This document shows positions 52,825-62,092 of a stretch of 64,000 bases of DNA, one piece after another. Under the pieces are notes generated by a model that worked only from the letters and a program-made list of their open reading frames with translations, had not been told where the DNA came from and ran no database searches. The DNA lies in NCBI RefSeq assembly GCF_001598455.1, contig NZ_BCYZ01000005.1, forward strand, positions 1 through 64,000, given 5' to 3'. The stretch is from Sphingomonas pruni NBRC 15498 (GTDB taxonomy: Bacteria > Pseudomonadota > Alphaproteobacteria > Sphingomonadales > Sphingomonadaceae). Every line of letters starts with the position of its first letter. Position 1 is the stretch's first letter. Made by a program: the position numbers and the translations under genes.

Positions 52825-55050
52825 ATGAGCCGATGGCGAGAAAGGGTGCGCGCCGCCTGGAACGGCGCGCGCGCGATCGAAGCACGAGTCGACGACGGTA
52901 TCGCCGCCGCCGGGCGCTGGCTGGTCGACCACCGCCCCCGCACCCGCGCGCATTGGGTCGTCGCGGCGCTCGGGCTGCTCGTCGTCGCGGGCGGCGTGGT
53001 CGATTATCTGACCCTGCCCCCGCCGATCCCGAGCTATCGCGATACCCGGGCGAGTTGGAAATCGTCCGAGGCGTGGCTCTACGACCGCCACGGCGTGCTG
53101 ATCGATTCGTCGCGGGTCGACTATGCCCGGCGCCGGCTAGCCTGGGTCACGCTCGATAAGGTCGCGGATACGACGAGGACGACCCTGGTCGCGGCGGAGG
53201 ATCATCGCTTCTACAGCCATTGGGGAGTCGACTGGCTGGCGAGCCTGGGCGCGCTACGCGACCGGATCGAGGGGCGAAAATCGCGCGGTGCCTCGACGCT
53301 CAGCATGCAACTCGCGGGGTTCCTGTCGCCCGACCTTGCCCGGCCGGGCGCGCGCGGCTGGCTCGACAAGATCCGCCAGATGCGCGCGGGCTGGGAAGTC
53401 GAGAGCGACTGGAACAAGGACGAGATCCTGGAAGCCTATCTCAACCTCGCCGGCTTCCGGGGCGAGGCGCAGGGAATCGGCGCCGCCGCGCTCGGCCTGT
53501 TCGGCAAGACGCCCGACGCACTCAGCCGCGACGACGCGCTGATGCTGGCGGCCTTGCTGCCCGATCCGCAAGCGGGGGCGGGATCGGTGGCACGGCGCGC
53601 GTGCCTGCTCAGTCACGAAAAGGATTGCTCGCGCTTTGAGGGCGAGGCCTATTCGATGCTCGGCCCGGCGCGCAGCCTGGCGCTCGACCCCGGCCTCGCG
53701 CCGCACCTCGCCAACAAATTGCTGACCAAGGCGGGGCTGCGCGTCACCACGACGCTCGACGCCGATATCCAGCGGACCGCGATCGCCGCGCTCAAGCGCC
53801 AGCTCGAGGGGCTCGGCGGCAGCCGCGCGCGCGACGGCGCAGTGGTGGTGCTCGACAACGCGACCGGCGATGTGCTCGCTTATGTCGGCGGGATCGGCGG
53901 CAATTCGACCGCGCCCTCGGTCGACGGCGCCGGATCGTATCGTCAGGCGGGATCGACGCTCAAGCCGTTCCTTTATGCCGAGGCGATCGAGAAGGGGTAT
54001 CTCACCCCCGCCTCGATCCTCGACGATTCGCCGGTCCAGCTCGACACCGCGTCGGGGCTCTACGTGCCGCAGAATTACGACAAGGGGTTCAAGGGTCCGG
54101 TCTCGGCGCGCTCGGCGCTGGCCGGATCGCTCAACGTGCCCGCGGTGCGCACGCTGTTGCTGATCGGAGTCGATTCGTTCCGCGATCGGCTGTGGGACAC
54201 CGGCTATCAGGGCCTGGTCGAGGACGGCGATTATTACGGCTTTTCGCTTGCGCTGGGATCGGCCGAGGTGACCTTGCTCGAACAGGCCAACGCCTATCGC
54301 AGCCTGGCCAATGCCGGTCGCTGGGCCCCGGTGCGGATGACGGCGAACGATCCGGTCCCGGCGTCCAAGCCGATCACCACGCCGCAAGCCGCGTGGATCG
54401 TCGCCGACATGATGGCCGATCCCAATGCGCGCGCGGTCACCTTCGGGCTCGATTCGTCGCTGCGCCTGCCATTCTGGGCGGCGGTGAAGACCGGCACGTC
54501 GAAGGCGATGCGCGACAATTGGTGCATCGGCTTTTCGGATCGCTACACCGTCGCGGTGTGGGTCGGGAACATGGAAGGCGACGCGATGCGCGCCGTCTCG
54601 GGGACCAGCGGCGCGGCGCCGGTGTGGCGCGACGTGATGCTGGCGCTCCACGCCGACCGCCCGAGCAAGGCCCCGCCGATGCCGAGCGGAGTCGAAGCGC
54701 GATCGATCCGCTTCGCCGACAATATCGAGCAGCCGCGGCGCGAATATTTCCTCGCCGGGACGGGCATGAACGTGGTGACCGCGGCCCCCGACACCTCACG
54801 CCGCCCGCGCATCACCAATCCCGTATCGGGCAGCGTCTACGCGATCGACCCCGACATCCCGATCGACCGCCAGCGCCTCGCGGTCGCGGTGTCGGGCGAC
54901 GCGGTCACGCATCGGCTGGTGCTCGACAAGAAGGATCTCGGCGACGCCAGCACCGCGCCGCTGATACTGCCGGGCCCGGGGCGGCACCGGCTGGCGTTGC
55001 TCGATCTGTCGGGGAAGGTGGTCGACCAAGTGATGTTCACGATGCGGTAA
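52825..55050 (+). CDS. pbpC: Penicillin-binding protein 1C (PbpC)
   Basis: 741 residues. The membrane anchor (WVVAALGLLVVAGGVVDYL, 44-62) is followed by a GT51 domain (E125 in AAEDHRF; STLSMQL at 157-163). The transpeptidase motifs are STLK (377-380), SLN (435-437) and KTGT (555-558). The C-terminal about 120 residues form the BiPBP_C domain characteristic of PbpC. Pairing with an alpha-2-macroglobulin is the classical pbpC-yfhM arrangement, thought to protect peptidoglycan after damage. The ATG at 52825 is preferred over 52798, because the latter is next to a repeat end. Confidence 0.94.
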   Translation: MSRWRERVRAAWNGARAIEARVDDGIAAAGRWLVDHRPRTRAHWVVAALGLLVVAGGVVDYLTLPPPIPSYRDTRASWKSSEAWLYDRHGVLIDSSRVDYARRRLAWVTLDKVADTTRTTLVAAEDHRFYSHWGVDWLASLGALRDRIEGRKSRGASTLSMQLAGFLSPDLARPGARGWLDKIRQMRAGWEVESDWNKDEILEAYLNLAGFRGEAQGIGAAALGLFGKTPDALSRDDALMLAALLPDPQAGAGSVARRACLLSHEKDCSRFEGEAYSMLGPARSLALDPGLAPHLANKLLTKAGLRVTTTLDADIQRTAIAALKRQLEGLGGSRARDGAVVVLDNATGDVLAYVGGIGGNSTAPSVDGAGSYRQAGSTLKPFLYAEAIEKGYLTPASILDDSPVQLDTASGLYVPQNYDKGFKGPVSARSALAGSLNVPAVRTLLLIGVDSFRDRLWDTGYQGLVEDGDYYGFSLALGSAEVTLLEQANAYRSLANAGRWAPVRMTANDPVPASKPITTPQAAWIVADMMADPNARAVTFGLDSSLRLPFWAAVKTGTSKAMRDNWCIGFSDRYTVAVWVGNMEGDAMRAVSGTSGAAPVWRDVMLALHADRPSKAPPMPSGVEARSIRFADNIEQPRREYFLAGTGMNVVTAAPDTSRRPRITNPVSGSVYAIDPDIPIDRQRLAVAVSGDAVTHRLVLDKKDLGDASTAPLILPGPGRHRLALLDLSGKVVDQVMFTMR

Positions 55051-55057
55051 AGAATCC

Positions 55058-55187
55058 CTCTCCCCCTGGGAGAGGGAGGGAGCCGCCGAAGGCGGCGGAA
55101 GGGTGAGGGCAGCGCAGGCTCCCTTACCTGCCCTCATCTTCCCACTCGGCTACGCCGAGTGGGCCCCTTCCTCTCCCAAGGGGAGAG
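55058..55187. repeat. Palindromic repeat after pbpC
   Basis: The outer arms (55058-55075 and 55170-55187) match at 17 of 18 positions. Inside are a GCCGCC/GGCGGC hairpin and CCCACTCGGC/GCCGAGTGGG (55141-55163). It starts 8 bases after the pbpC stop and may end its transcript. The window-start repeat (1-42) resembles its right half. A perfect 14-base palindrome (AGCGGATATCCGCT, 55253-55266) lies further on. Confidence 0.75.
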
Positions 55188-55307
55188 GAGATTGGCTTCA
55201 CGATCGCGGTGATCGATACGATATAGGGGGAGCGGCAACTAACGACCCCACTAGCGGATATCCGCTGCTTCCTTGTAATCCACCATCAACGGTAGGAGGA
55301 GGCTACG

Positions 55308-55643
55308 ATGCTTGGGAAGATATTCAAGTTGAAGCGTGAGCAAATCGCTCCGATCGCGCTGGGTCGAGGTGGATGCCTCTCAACGGATCGGATCGTCGTT
55401 GATGGCGAGCCCGTTGGCTACATGTATCGCGAGGCACCGAATAACGAACTGGATAGCGGTTGGCGGTTTTTCGCGGGAGACGAAGATGCAAGCTATATGG
55501 CGAACAGCCAGCGGCATGGCGTCTATGACGTAAACACCATCGTCAACTATGATCCCGACATTTTGCCGTTTCTCGATGCAGCGGTAGGTAGTCGTTACGA
55601 GCGCGCGAAAGGGACGTTTCGGCTTCTCGGCGACGGCGAGTAA
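55308..55643 (+). CDS. DUF2185 (Imm33-like) protein
   Basis: 111 residues. The DUF2185 signature runs from CLSTDRIVVDGEPVGYMYREAPNNELDSGWRFF through GDEDASYMANS to YDPDILPFLDAAVGS. In polymorphic toxin systems this family is listed as immunity protein Imm33, though free-standing copies are common. AGGAGG precedes the ATG. G+C is lower than neighbours (50% at 55441-55500). I see no toxin gene beside it. Confidence 0.8.
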   Translation: MLGKIFKLKREQIAPIALGRGGCLSTDRIVVDGEPVGYMYREAPNNELDSGWRFFAGDEDASYMANSQRHGVYDVNTIVNYDPDILPFLDAAVGSRYERAKGTFRLLGDGE

Positions 55644-55702
55644 CGAAGACCGCTCTCCACCCAGCACCTGCCGAATTGCCGATCGGCATCAAAAGCCGAC
55701 GC

Positions 55703-55748
55703 AAAAAAAACGAGGCGTCCGGGCGGGCATTGAAATCGCCCGGACGCC
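55703..55748 (-). terminator. Intrinsic terminator after the RcnB gene
   Basis: GGCGTCCGGGCG (55714-55725) pairs exactly with CGCCCGGACGCC (55737-55748). On the minus strand the stem is followed by CTCG and eight U (the A-run 55703-55710), a textbook terminator for the leftward gene starting at 56228. Confidence 0.92.
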
Positions 55749-55766
55749 CCGCCTTCCACTGGGAGC

Positions 55767-56228
55767 TTACCAGTAGAAGTTGTGGATCACGCGCAGCACC
55801 ACGCCGCGGCGCGTGTCGATCAGCAGGACATCGTTGTAGTGACGCACCCAGCGCTGGCCCCAGCCGGCCGGTGGCAAGCGATAGCGCCAGGGATCGTTGA
55901 TCCAATAGGCCGAGCCCCAATAGGTCGGCGCGATGCGCACGCCGGGGCGGAAGGCATAATAGCGGAACGGCGCCCGCCAGGTGCCGCGGGCATAGATGCC
56001 GCGGTTGCGGTTGCGCCAGTCGCGCCAGTCATTGTCGCCCCAGCGATGGTTACGGTCCTCGCGCCAGTCGCGGCGGTCCTCGCGCAGCTCGCGGCGATCG
56101 CGCTGCAGGTCGCGACGGTCTTCCCGGATTTCCCGGCGGTCGTGACGAATCTCGCCGCGGGATTGCGCTTGTGCGGCAACCGGCATGGCGGTCGCCGCGA
56201 TCAGCGCGGTGAGGATCAATTTACGCAT
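55767..56228 (-). CDS. RcnB-family periplasmic protein
   Basis: 153 residues with a signal peptide (ILTALIAATAMPVAAQAQ). A basic/acidic repeat (RREIREDRRDLQRDRRELREDRRDWRED, a heptad-like array of about 7-residue units) follows. The C-terminal RcnB domain has RAPFRYYAFRPGVRIAPTYWGSAYWI and a final VIHNFYW. RcnB proteins are periplasmic and associated with nickel/cobalt efflux balance. The usual RcnA exporter is not nearby. The start is ATG at 56228. Confidence 0.85.
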   Translation of the reverse strand: MRKLILTALIAATAMPVAAQAQSRGEIRHDRREIREDRRDLQRDRRELREDRRDWREDRNHRWGDNDWRDWRNRNRGIYARGTWRAPFRYYAFRPGVRIAPTYWGSAYWINDPWRYRLPPAGWGQRWVRHYNDVLLIDTRRGVVLRVIHNFYW

Positions 56229-56371
56229 GATCGTCTCCCTTCCTTTCCGGACGGCGCGTCTTCTGCGCCGCCATGTCGGGAAGGCTTAGGACGCCGACGC
56301 TGAACCCGTCGCGAACGCGTCGGTCAGGTTACAGCAAGGGTTTGGATGTCCTGCGGGCGGTAATTCTTCCT

Positions 56372-56459
56372 CGTCACGCCGGCCCTGTGCCGGGGTCCAA
56401 CCCTCCCCAGACGATATCGCCCGCGGCTCCCTGGATGCCGGAACGGGTCCGGCATGACG
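56372..56459. repeat. Palindromic repeat, family C copy 3
   Basis: Begins CGTCACGCCGG and ends CCGGCATGACG, with matching GCCGG blocks inside. It occupies part of the 256-base gap between the RcnB start and the BamE stop. Confidence 0.6.
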
Positions 56460-56484
56460 AAATAGAGCGGAGTCCGAGGGGACC

Positions 56485-56976
56485 TTACGGCTGGCTGTCG
56501 TCGCCGCCGCCGGTGCCCGCGCCCGCCGCGCCGACCGAGCCGATATTGCCGAACAATTCCTCGAAGAAGCTGCGCTTGCGGCCCAAGGTCGGGGTGGTCT
56601 TGCGATACGGCCGGATCGACGCGACCTGATCGAGGCCGGTGCGCGTGATATTCGACACGACCCCCTTCTGGTCGAACGCGATCTTCAGCGTCACCTGGCT
56701 CCGCGCCTTGGGGTTCATATAAGCGAGGTTACGGCTGTCGCGCGCGATATAATACCATTCGCCGTTGTTGAACTGGCTGGCGAAGCTCGGCTTGCCGAGC
56801 GTCTGGATCACCGAGGCGCGGTTGTCGACGCCCGGCTGGACCGAATTCACCAGGTCGGCATCGATGATATAGCCCTGGTGCGAGCGCAGCGAGGTGCAGC
56901 CGCCGGCGAGCGCCACAACCGCGATTGCCGCGGTCAGGCCGCCAAACCGACCAACCATCCGGACTGCCTTCACCAT
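56485..56976 (-). CDS. bamE: Outer membrane protein assembly factor BamE (SmpA/OmlA lipoprotein)
   Basis: 163 residues. A signal peptide ending in the lipobox LAGGC makes it a lipoprotein. The BamE fold follows: VQPGVDNRASVIQTLGKPSFASQFNNGEWYYIARD and a C-terminal strand VTLKIAFDQKGVVSNI. It is a non-essential part of the Bam complex that inserts beta-barrel proteins. The ATG at 56976 follows GGAGAG. The C-terminal extension (GNIGSVGAAGAGTGGGDDSQP) is longer than in E. coli. It is divergent from the cytochrome assembly chaperone gene. Confidence 0.92.
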   Translation of the reverse strand: MVKAVRMVGRFGGLTAAIAVVALAGGCTSLRSHQGYIIDADLVNSVQPGVDNRASVIQTLGKPSFASQFNNGEWYYIARDSRNLAYMNPKARSQVTLKIAFDQKGVVSNITRTGLDQVASIRPYRKTTPTLGRKRSFFEELFGNIGSVGAAGAGTGGGDDSQP

Positions 56977-57110
56977 TCGATACTCTCCGTGCGCCGACGC
57001 CAATCACCCGGCGCATTTGCATCGCGCGCCGTTCGCCTCAATATGCGGGGCGGGCGGACGGCACAAGGCCGGTGCCGCAAAGCCCCCGCATGGGGGCCCT
57101 AAAGGCGAGA

Positions 57111-57617
57111 ATGATGGGTTTTTTCGACAGGTTCAGGGCGAAACGTGACGAAACCGCGGCGCTGTACGCGGCTTTGGTGGCGCGCGCGCGCCAGCCGCAT
57201 TGGTTTCTGGACGGCGCGGTCGCCGATACGGTCGACGGCCGCTTTGACATGATCGCGGCGGTGCTGGCGATGGTCATGCTGCGGCTCGAGGCCGATCCCG
57301 CCGGAGTCGCGGCGGCCGCGCATCTGTCCGAAGCGTTCGTCGACGACATGGATCCGCAATTGCGTGAAATCGGGATTGGCGACCTGCTGGTCGGTAAGCA
57401 TGTCGGGCGGATGATGGGGATGCTCGGCGGCCGGCTGGGCGCCTATCGCGACGGGCTGGCGGCGGGCGACCTCAAGCCGGCATTGATCCGCAACCTCTAT
57501 CGTGGCGAGGCGCCCGATCCGGCGGCGCTGGCGCATGTCGAGCGCAACTTGCTGGCGTTGCGCCAGGGCCTCGATGGCATCACACTCGATGCGCTGGTGG
57601 CGGGCCAGCTGCCGTGA
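57111..57617 (+). CDS. Ubiquinol-cytochrome c chaperone (CBP3 family)
   Basis: 168 residues, all helical, with the CBP3 core (ADTVDGRFDMIAAVLAMVMLRLEAD and EAFVDDMDPQLREIGIGDLLVGKHV). This family assists assembly of the cytochrome b subunit of complex III. Two ATG codons (57111 and 57114) occur; AAAGGCGAGA precedes them. Its stop overlaps the DUF177 start (GTGA), so the two genes are coupled. This pair is a conserved alphaproteobacterial arrangement. Confidence 0.92.
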   Translation: MMGFFDRFRAKRDETAALYAALVARARQPHWFLDGAVADTVDGRFDMIAAVLAMVMLRLEADPAGVAAAAHLSEAFVDDMDPQLREIGIGDLLVGKHVGRMMGMLGGRLGAYRDGLAAGDLKPALIRNLYRGEAPDPAALAHVERNLLALRQGLDGITLDALVAGQLP

Positions 57618-58135
57618 GCGTCGAATTTGCGCGGCCGCAGCGCGTCGATACGATCGGCGACGATGCGCGCACGGTCGAGATCGACGCCGATGCGCAGGAA
57701 CGCGCCGCGCTGGCCAAACGGTTCGACCTGATCGGCATCGAGCGGCTGACGGGCAGATTCACGATTCGCCGCGATGCCGCCGGGATAGTCGCGGAGGGGC
57801 GCGTCGCGGCGGCGGTGACCCAGGCATGCAGCATCACTGGCGATCCGTTGCCCGCGACGGTCGACGAGCCGGTCGCCCTGCGGTTCGTGCCCCAACAAGA
57901 CGCCGGCCAGGACGAGGTGGAACTCGGCGACAGCGATATCGACGTCATTCCTTACGACGGTGGTACGATCGACCTGGGCGAAGTCGCTGCCGAAACGATG
58001 GCGCTGGCGCTTGATCCCTTTCCGCGCGGACCCAACGCCGAAGCGAAGCTGAAGGAAGCCGGCGTGCTGAGCGAGGAGCAGGCCGGCCCGTTCGGCGCGC
58101 TCGCGGCTTTGAAGGATAAGTTGGGGAAAAAGTAG
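57614..58135 (+). CDS. DUF177 (YceD-like) protein
   Basis: 173 residues. The DUF177 core contains the cysteine segment VTQACSITGDPLPATV and the acidic loop (DSDIDVIPYDGGTIDLGEVAAETMALALDPFPRGP). YceD in E. coli is associated with 23S rRNA and precedes rpmF and plsX; those genes are absent here. The start is a GTG at 57614 overlapping the chaperone TGA. Confidence 0.9.
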   Translation: MSVEFARPQRVDTIGDDARTVEIDADAQERAALAKRFDLIGIERLTGRFTIRRDAAGIVAEGRVAAAVTQACSITGDPLPATVDEPVALRFVPQQDAGQDEVELGDSDIDVIPYDGGTIDLGEVAAETMALALDPFPRGPNAEAKLKEAGVLSEEQAGPFGALAALKDKLGKK

Positions 58136-58172
58136 AACCCCGGCGCTTACACCGGCCGAATTGAAAACACCT

Positions 58173-58265
58173 CCCCGGCGAAGGCCGGGGCCCAGTCACT
58201 ATGCGTTATCGATGGCGGCGCACCATCTCGACCTCATCGAAACTGGGCCCCGGCCTTCGCCGGGG
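58173..58265. repeat. Palindromic repeat, family B copy 2, intergenic
   Basis: The same perfect 24-base arms as inside the helicase gene (58173-58196 and 58242-58265). The 45-base centre differs from the centre of copy 1. It lies between the convergent DUF177 and sixA genes. Confidence 0.92.
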
Positions 58266-58290
58266 AAGCGTCTTCGGGTGAGTACGGACC

Positions 58291-58827
58291 CTAATCCGCG
58301 TCCGGCCCCAGGCCCGGGTCGAGATCGCGCGGACGGACGAAGGTCGTGAGCATGCAGTTGCCCGCCACGACGTCGGCCCAATTGTCGACCTCGCAGGTCA
58401 TCACCGCCAGGCTGGCGGTCGGGAATTTGATCTCGACCTGGTCGCGCTTCGCGTCGCCGTCGGGGACCAGCCACAGAATTAAATCCTCCAGCCCGGGATT
58501 GTGCCCCGACAGCAGCAGACTGTCGGCACTTTGCGGCGCCTCGTGGACCAGTTCCAGCAGAGTCGCGGCGGAGGCCAGATAAGCGCGGCGATCCCAATCG
58601 GGATCGATACGTCGGCCATAGCCTTGCGACACTTGCTCGAGCGTCTCGACCACGCGCGCCGCCGGTGAGGCGATGGCATGGTCCCAGCTCACGCCGATGG
58701 ATCGCATATGCCCGCCCATCGTCCGCGCGGCGCGTTCACCCTTGGGGTTGAGACGCCGATCGAAATCGCGGACGCCGTGATCGTCCCAACTCGATTTGGC
58801 GTGCCGGAGCAGGATGAGCGTCTTCAT
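58291..58827 (-). CDS. sixA: SixA-like histidine phosphatase
   Basis: 178 residues of the histidine phosphatase superfamily. The catalytic LRHAKS (RHG variant), the second SPAARVVETLE with conserved arginine, and SGHNPGLED with the second histidine are present. SixA acts on phosphohistidine of phosphotransfer proteins in E. coli; here substrates are unknown. The ATGA overlap at 58824-58827 links it to the DinG-like helicase gene. Confidence 0.88.
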   Translation of the reverse strand: MKTLILLRHAKSSWDDHGVRDFDRRLNPKGERAARTMGGHMRSIGVSWDHAIASPAARVVETLEQVSQGYGRRIDPDWDRRAYLASAATLLELVHEAPQSADSLLLSGHNPGLEDLILWLVPDGDAKRDQVEIKFPTASLAVMTCEVDNWADVVAGNCMLTTFVRPRDLDPGLGPDAD

Positions 58828-61553
58828 GGCGCCTTCTGGTTGATCGGACTGTCGACTGTCCCTTGCCCGACCTGCGCGACAGAAGAAAGACGCGATCTGA
58901 CCCGCGCGACCGCTTCGTCGAGCGGGACGCGCGCGATCGGCACGCCGGCGGGAAAGGCCGAGAGCAGCCGACTGGGCATCGCCGCGGACAGCAAAACGAA
59001 CGCGCCGCGATCGTCGGCACGGCGGATCAAGCGGCCGAACGCCTGGGCGAGCTTGGCGCGGACGATGCGGTCGTCATAGGCAGAACCACCGCCCGCCAGC
59101 CGCCGCGCCGCGTGGAGCACGGTCGGCTTGGCCCAGGGCACGCCTTCCAGGATGACCTGGCGCAGCGATTCGCCAGGAACGTCGACGCCGTCGCGCAAGG
59201 CATCGGTGCCGATCAGCGAGGCGCGGCGATCGTCGCGAAACATATCGACCAACGTGCCGGGATCGATCGGGTCGACATGCTGGGCATAGAGCGGCAGCCC
59301 GTCGCGGGCGAGACGGTCGGCGATCCGGGCATGGACCCCGCGCAACCTGCGTATCGCGGTGAACAGGCCGAGCGTGCCGCCGCCCGCTGCCTCGATCAGC
59401 CGGGCATAGGCGTTGGCGAGAGCGGCCAGGTCGCCGCGTTTGACGTCGGTGACGATCAGTACTTCGGCCTGGCTGGCATAATCGAACGGGCTGTGCGCCT
59501 CGAACAGGCCGGCGCCGCGATCGAGATGGGGGACGCCGGCGCGTGCCTCTGCGGTCACCCAGTCGGGGTCTCCAGCCTTGAGCGTCGCCGACGTCACCAG
59601 CACGCCATGCGCCGGCTTGAGCACGGTTTGGGCGAGCGGGCGGGTCGGGTCGAGCCAGCGGCGGTGGAGGCCGATATCGATTTCGCGCCCCTCGATCCGC
59701 TCGACCGCCAGCCAGTCGACGAAATCCGGATCGGCCGGCCCGCCGATTCGCGCGAGCAGGCCGATCCAGGCGCCGACCGTGTCCGTCCGCCAGCCGAGCG
59801 AGGCGATCGCGCCCTCGACCCGCGCGCGCGCCTGGCCGTCCATCCAGTCGGGCGCTTCGGCCAGCACGGCTTCGAGCCGCTGACCCAGCGCCATTAGCGG
59901 GCGGAGCAGAGCCTCCAGTCCCTGCGCCGCTTCTGCCGCGGCCTCGATCAATGCGCCATCGGGCTCGGCGAGCTCGGTTTCGAGACCATAGCCGGCATCG
60001 CCGTCCTGCGCCGCCCGCGCATAGGTCAGCCCGCGCACCGCGGCGAGCAGGCGTTCGACCACGCCGAACGGCTCGCCCTCGGCGACGCGCTGCAGCCAGC
60101 CGTCGCTGGCCAATGCGCGCGCCGCTTCGACCGCATCCTGGATCGCGCGGCCGCCGGCTTCGTCATAGCTGGCGACGTCGCTCAATCGCGCGGCGAGTCC
60201 GCGGCGCCGCCCGCGCGACGTCGATTCGGGCCCGACGATCCAGCGCCTGAGCTCGATCGATTCCTGGCCCGACAAAGCGACCCCGAACATCGAATCGGCG
60301 GCGTCGAACAGATGATGGCCTTCGTCGAACACATAGCGGGTCGGTCGGCTGTTGGCTTCCCGACCGCGCGCCGCGTTCACCATCACCAGCGCATGGTTGG
60401 CAATGACGATATCGGCCTCGGCGCTGGCGCGCGCGGCGCGCTCGATGAAGCACTTTCGGTAATGCGGGCAGCCGGCATAGACGCACTCGCCGCGCCGGTC
60501 GGTCAGCGCGGTCGATCCGTTGCGGCGAAACAACGTGGGCAACCACCCGGGCAGATCGCCGCCGATCATGTCGCCATCGGCGGTATAGGCCGCCCAGCGC
60601 GCGACGAGATGCGCGAGCACCGCCGCACGACCGGCGAACCCGCCTTGCAGCGCGTCTTCGAGGTTGAGCAGGCAGAGATAATTCTCGCGTCCCTTGCGCG
60701 TCACCACGCGGCGGCGGCGCTCGGCGGGATCCGGGATTAGCCGCGCCGTCTCGTGGTTGAGCTGGCGTTGCAGCGCCTTGGTGAAGGTCGATATCCATAC
60801 CGGCCCGCCCGCCGCTTCGGACCAGAGCGAGGCCGGCGCGAGATAGCCCAAAGTCTTGCCGATCCCGGTCCCCGCCTCGGCCAGCACCATATTGGGATTG
60901 TCGCGTAGGGTGCGCGGCGCGAAGGCGGCGGCGCACGCTTCGGCGAAGGCGCGCTGGCCGGGGCGCTGTTCGGCGCCGGTGCCGGTCAGATAATCGAGCC
61001 GCGCGGCGATATCGGCGTCGTGTAACGTCACCGGGCGCGGGGCGGGGCGCGGCGCGGCCTCGTCCCATTCGGGCAATTTGGTGAACAGCCAGCGTTCGTG
61101 CTCGCGCGGTTTGGCGATGCGCTCGGCGACCAGCGGCGACCACGGCCAGCGCAACCGGGCCAGGCTCTGTGCGGCGGTCCAGGCGCCTTCGCGCTCGGGC
61201 CAATCGCCCTCGGCGAGCGCCAGCAATGCGGCGGCGGCGTCGCGCAGGAACGGCGCGACGCGATCCTCGCTCTCGGGCTCGGTCAGGCCAAGCGCGCGGG
61301 CAAAACCGCGCGGGGTCGGGGCGAGAAAGGTTGCGGGTTTGAGGAAGGCGTAGAGCTCGAGCAGATCGAGTCCCGACAGATCGCCATAACCGAGCCGCTG
61401 ACCGATCAGTGGCGCGTTGAGTACGATCATCGGCGTGTCGGCGGCGCGCCGGATCGCCTCGCCCCGGCTGATCGCGCTGCACCCCTCGGCATCGGCGATC
61501 CAGACGCCGGCGTGGCTAGCGTGGAGTGCGGGATAGGGAAGTTCGGGGGGCAC
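58824..61553 (-). CDS. DinG-like superfamily 2 DNA helicase (XPD-related, iron-sulfur)
   Basis: About 909 residues. Walker A is AEAGTGIGKTLG, the DEAH-type box is DEGH, and four cysteines (YLCLLN plus ECVYAGCPHYRKC) form the iron-sulfur site of XPD/DinG helicases. Motif VI QAFGRLIRRADDRG closes the second RecA domain. The N-terminal about 190 residues precede the helicase and are of unknown role. The start is uncertain: a GTG at 61553 begins MPPELPYPALHASH, the apparent family start; a TTG at 61580 and the frame to 61649 are alternatives. It is coupled to sixA. Confidence 0.88.
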   Translation of the reverse strand: MPPELPYPALHASHAGVWIADAEGCSAISRGEAIRRAADTPMIVLNAPLIGQRLGYGDLSGLDLLELYAFLKPATFLAPTPRGFARALGLTEPESEDRVAPFLRDAAAALLALAEGDWPEREGAWTAAQSLARLRWPWSPLVAERIAKPREHERWLFTKLPEWDEAAPRPAPRPVTLHDADIAARLDYLTGTGAEQRPGQRAFAEACAAAFAPRTLRDNPNMVLAEAGTGIGKTLGYLAPASLWSEAAGGPVWISTFTKALQRQLNHETARLIPDPAERRRRVVTRKGRENYLCLLNLEDALQGGFAGRAAVLAHLVARWAAYTADGDMIGGDLPGWLPTLFRRNGSTALTDRRGECVYAGCPHYRKCFIERAARASAEADIVIANHALVMVNAARGREANSRPTRYVFDEGHHLFDAADSMFGVALSGQESIELRRWIVGPESTSRGRRRGLAARLSDVASYDEAGGRAIQDAVEAARALASDGWLQRVAEGEPFGVVERLLAAVRGLTYARAAQDGDAGYGLETELAEPDGALIEAAAEAAQGLEALLRPLMALGQRLEAVLAEAPDWMDGQARARVEGAIASLGWRTDTVGAWIGLLARIGGPADPDFVDWLAVERIEGREIDIGLHRRWLDPTRPLAQTVLKPAHGVLVTSATLKAGDPDWVTAEARAGVPHLDRGAGLFEAHSPFDYASQAEVLIVTDVKRGDLAALANAYARLIEAAGGGTLGLFTAIRRLRGVHARIADRLARDGLPLYAQHVDPIDPGTLVDMFRDDRRASLIGTDALRDGVDVPGESLRQVILEGVPWAKPTVLHAARRLAGGGSAYDDRIVRAKLAQAFGRLIRRADDRGAFVLLSAAMPSRLLSAFPAGVPIARVPLDEAVARVRSRLSSVAQVGQGTVDSPINQKAP

Positions 61554-61597
61554 GCCGACCTTGTGGCGGCCCCCGAACAAAATGGCAACGTCGTGGA

Positions 61598-62092
61598 TCA
61601 GCGATGCTGCGCGAGATACGCATCCAGCTGATCGAACGAGCCGGTCCAACCGCCGGACATCGAGTCCATCATATTCGCGAAGAACGCCTCTTCCTCGGGC
61701 GATGCGTCGATCGGTACCCAGTCGACGGTGACACGCGTGCTATCGCCGGCCTCGACGAACCTCACCGTCGTCCGCAGTTCGAGCGGGAACAAGGGAGCGA
61801 AGGGCGCGCGGATGCGAGCGCCATGTTCATCGGCGAAACCATGAATCCACGCGAGCCTCGACGGCGGGTCGACCTGCTCGAACACGAACTTGCTGAACAT
61901 CGCCGATCCGTCCGGGGCATCCATGCGCCCGCGCCAGACGCCACCGGGCCTGAGGTCGTATTCGAGGACAGTGCCCTTGGTCTCCTTCGGGCCGAACCAC
62001 GCCGCCAGCCGCGCGGGGTCGGTCCAGGCCGCCCAGACGCGCTCGCGCGATGCATCGAACACGCGCGTGATGGTGAAGCTTGGTGTGGTCAT
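61598..62092 (-). CDS. SRPBCC/AHSA1-type protein
   Basis: 164 residues of the START-like fold used by AHSA1-type proteins: TRVFDASRERVWAAWTDPARLAAWFGP, then RPGGVWRGRMDAPDG and a C-terminal long helix (GGWTGSFDQLDAYLAQH). It is commonly paired with an ArsR regulator, as here. The ATG at 62092 overlaps the ArsR stop (ATGA). Function unknown; possibly a ligand-binding partner of the regulated system. Confidence 0.9.
   Translation of the reverse strand: MTTPSFTITRVFDASRERVWAAWTDPARLAAWFGPKETKGTVLEYDLRPGGVWRGRMDAPDGSAMFSKFVFEQVDPPSRLAWIHGFADEHGARIRAPFAPLFPLELRTTVRFVEAGDSTRVTVDWVPIDASPEEEAFFANMMDSMSGGWTGSFDQLDAYLAQHR

Noticed and set aside
57614..58135. yceD-rpmF-plsX operon
   Set aside because: No rpmF or plsX follows the DUF177 gene; a palindromic repeat and the convergent sixA gene come next.
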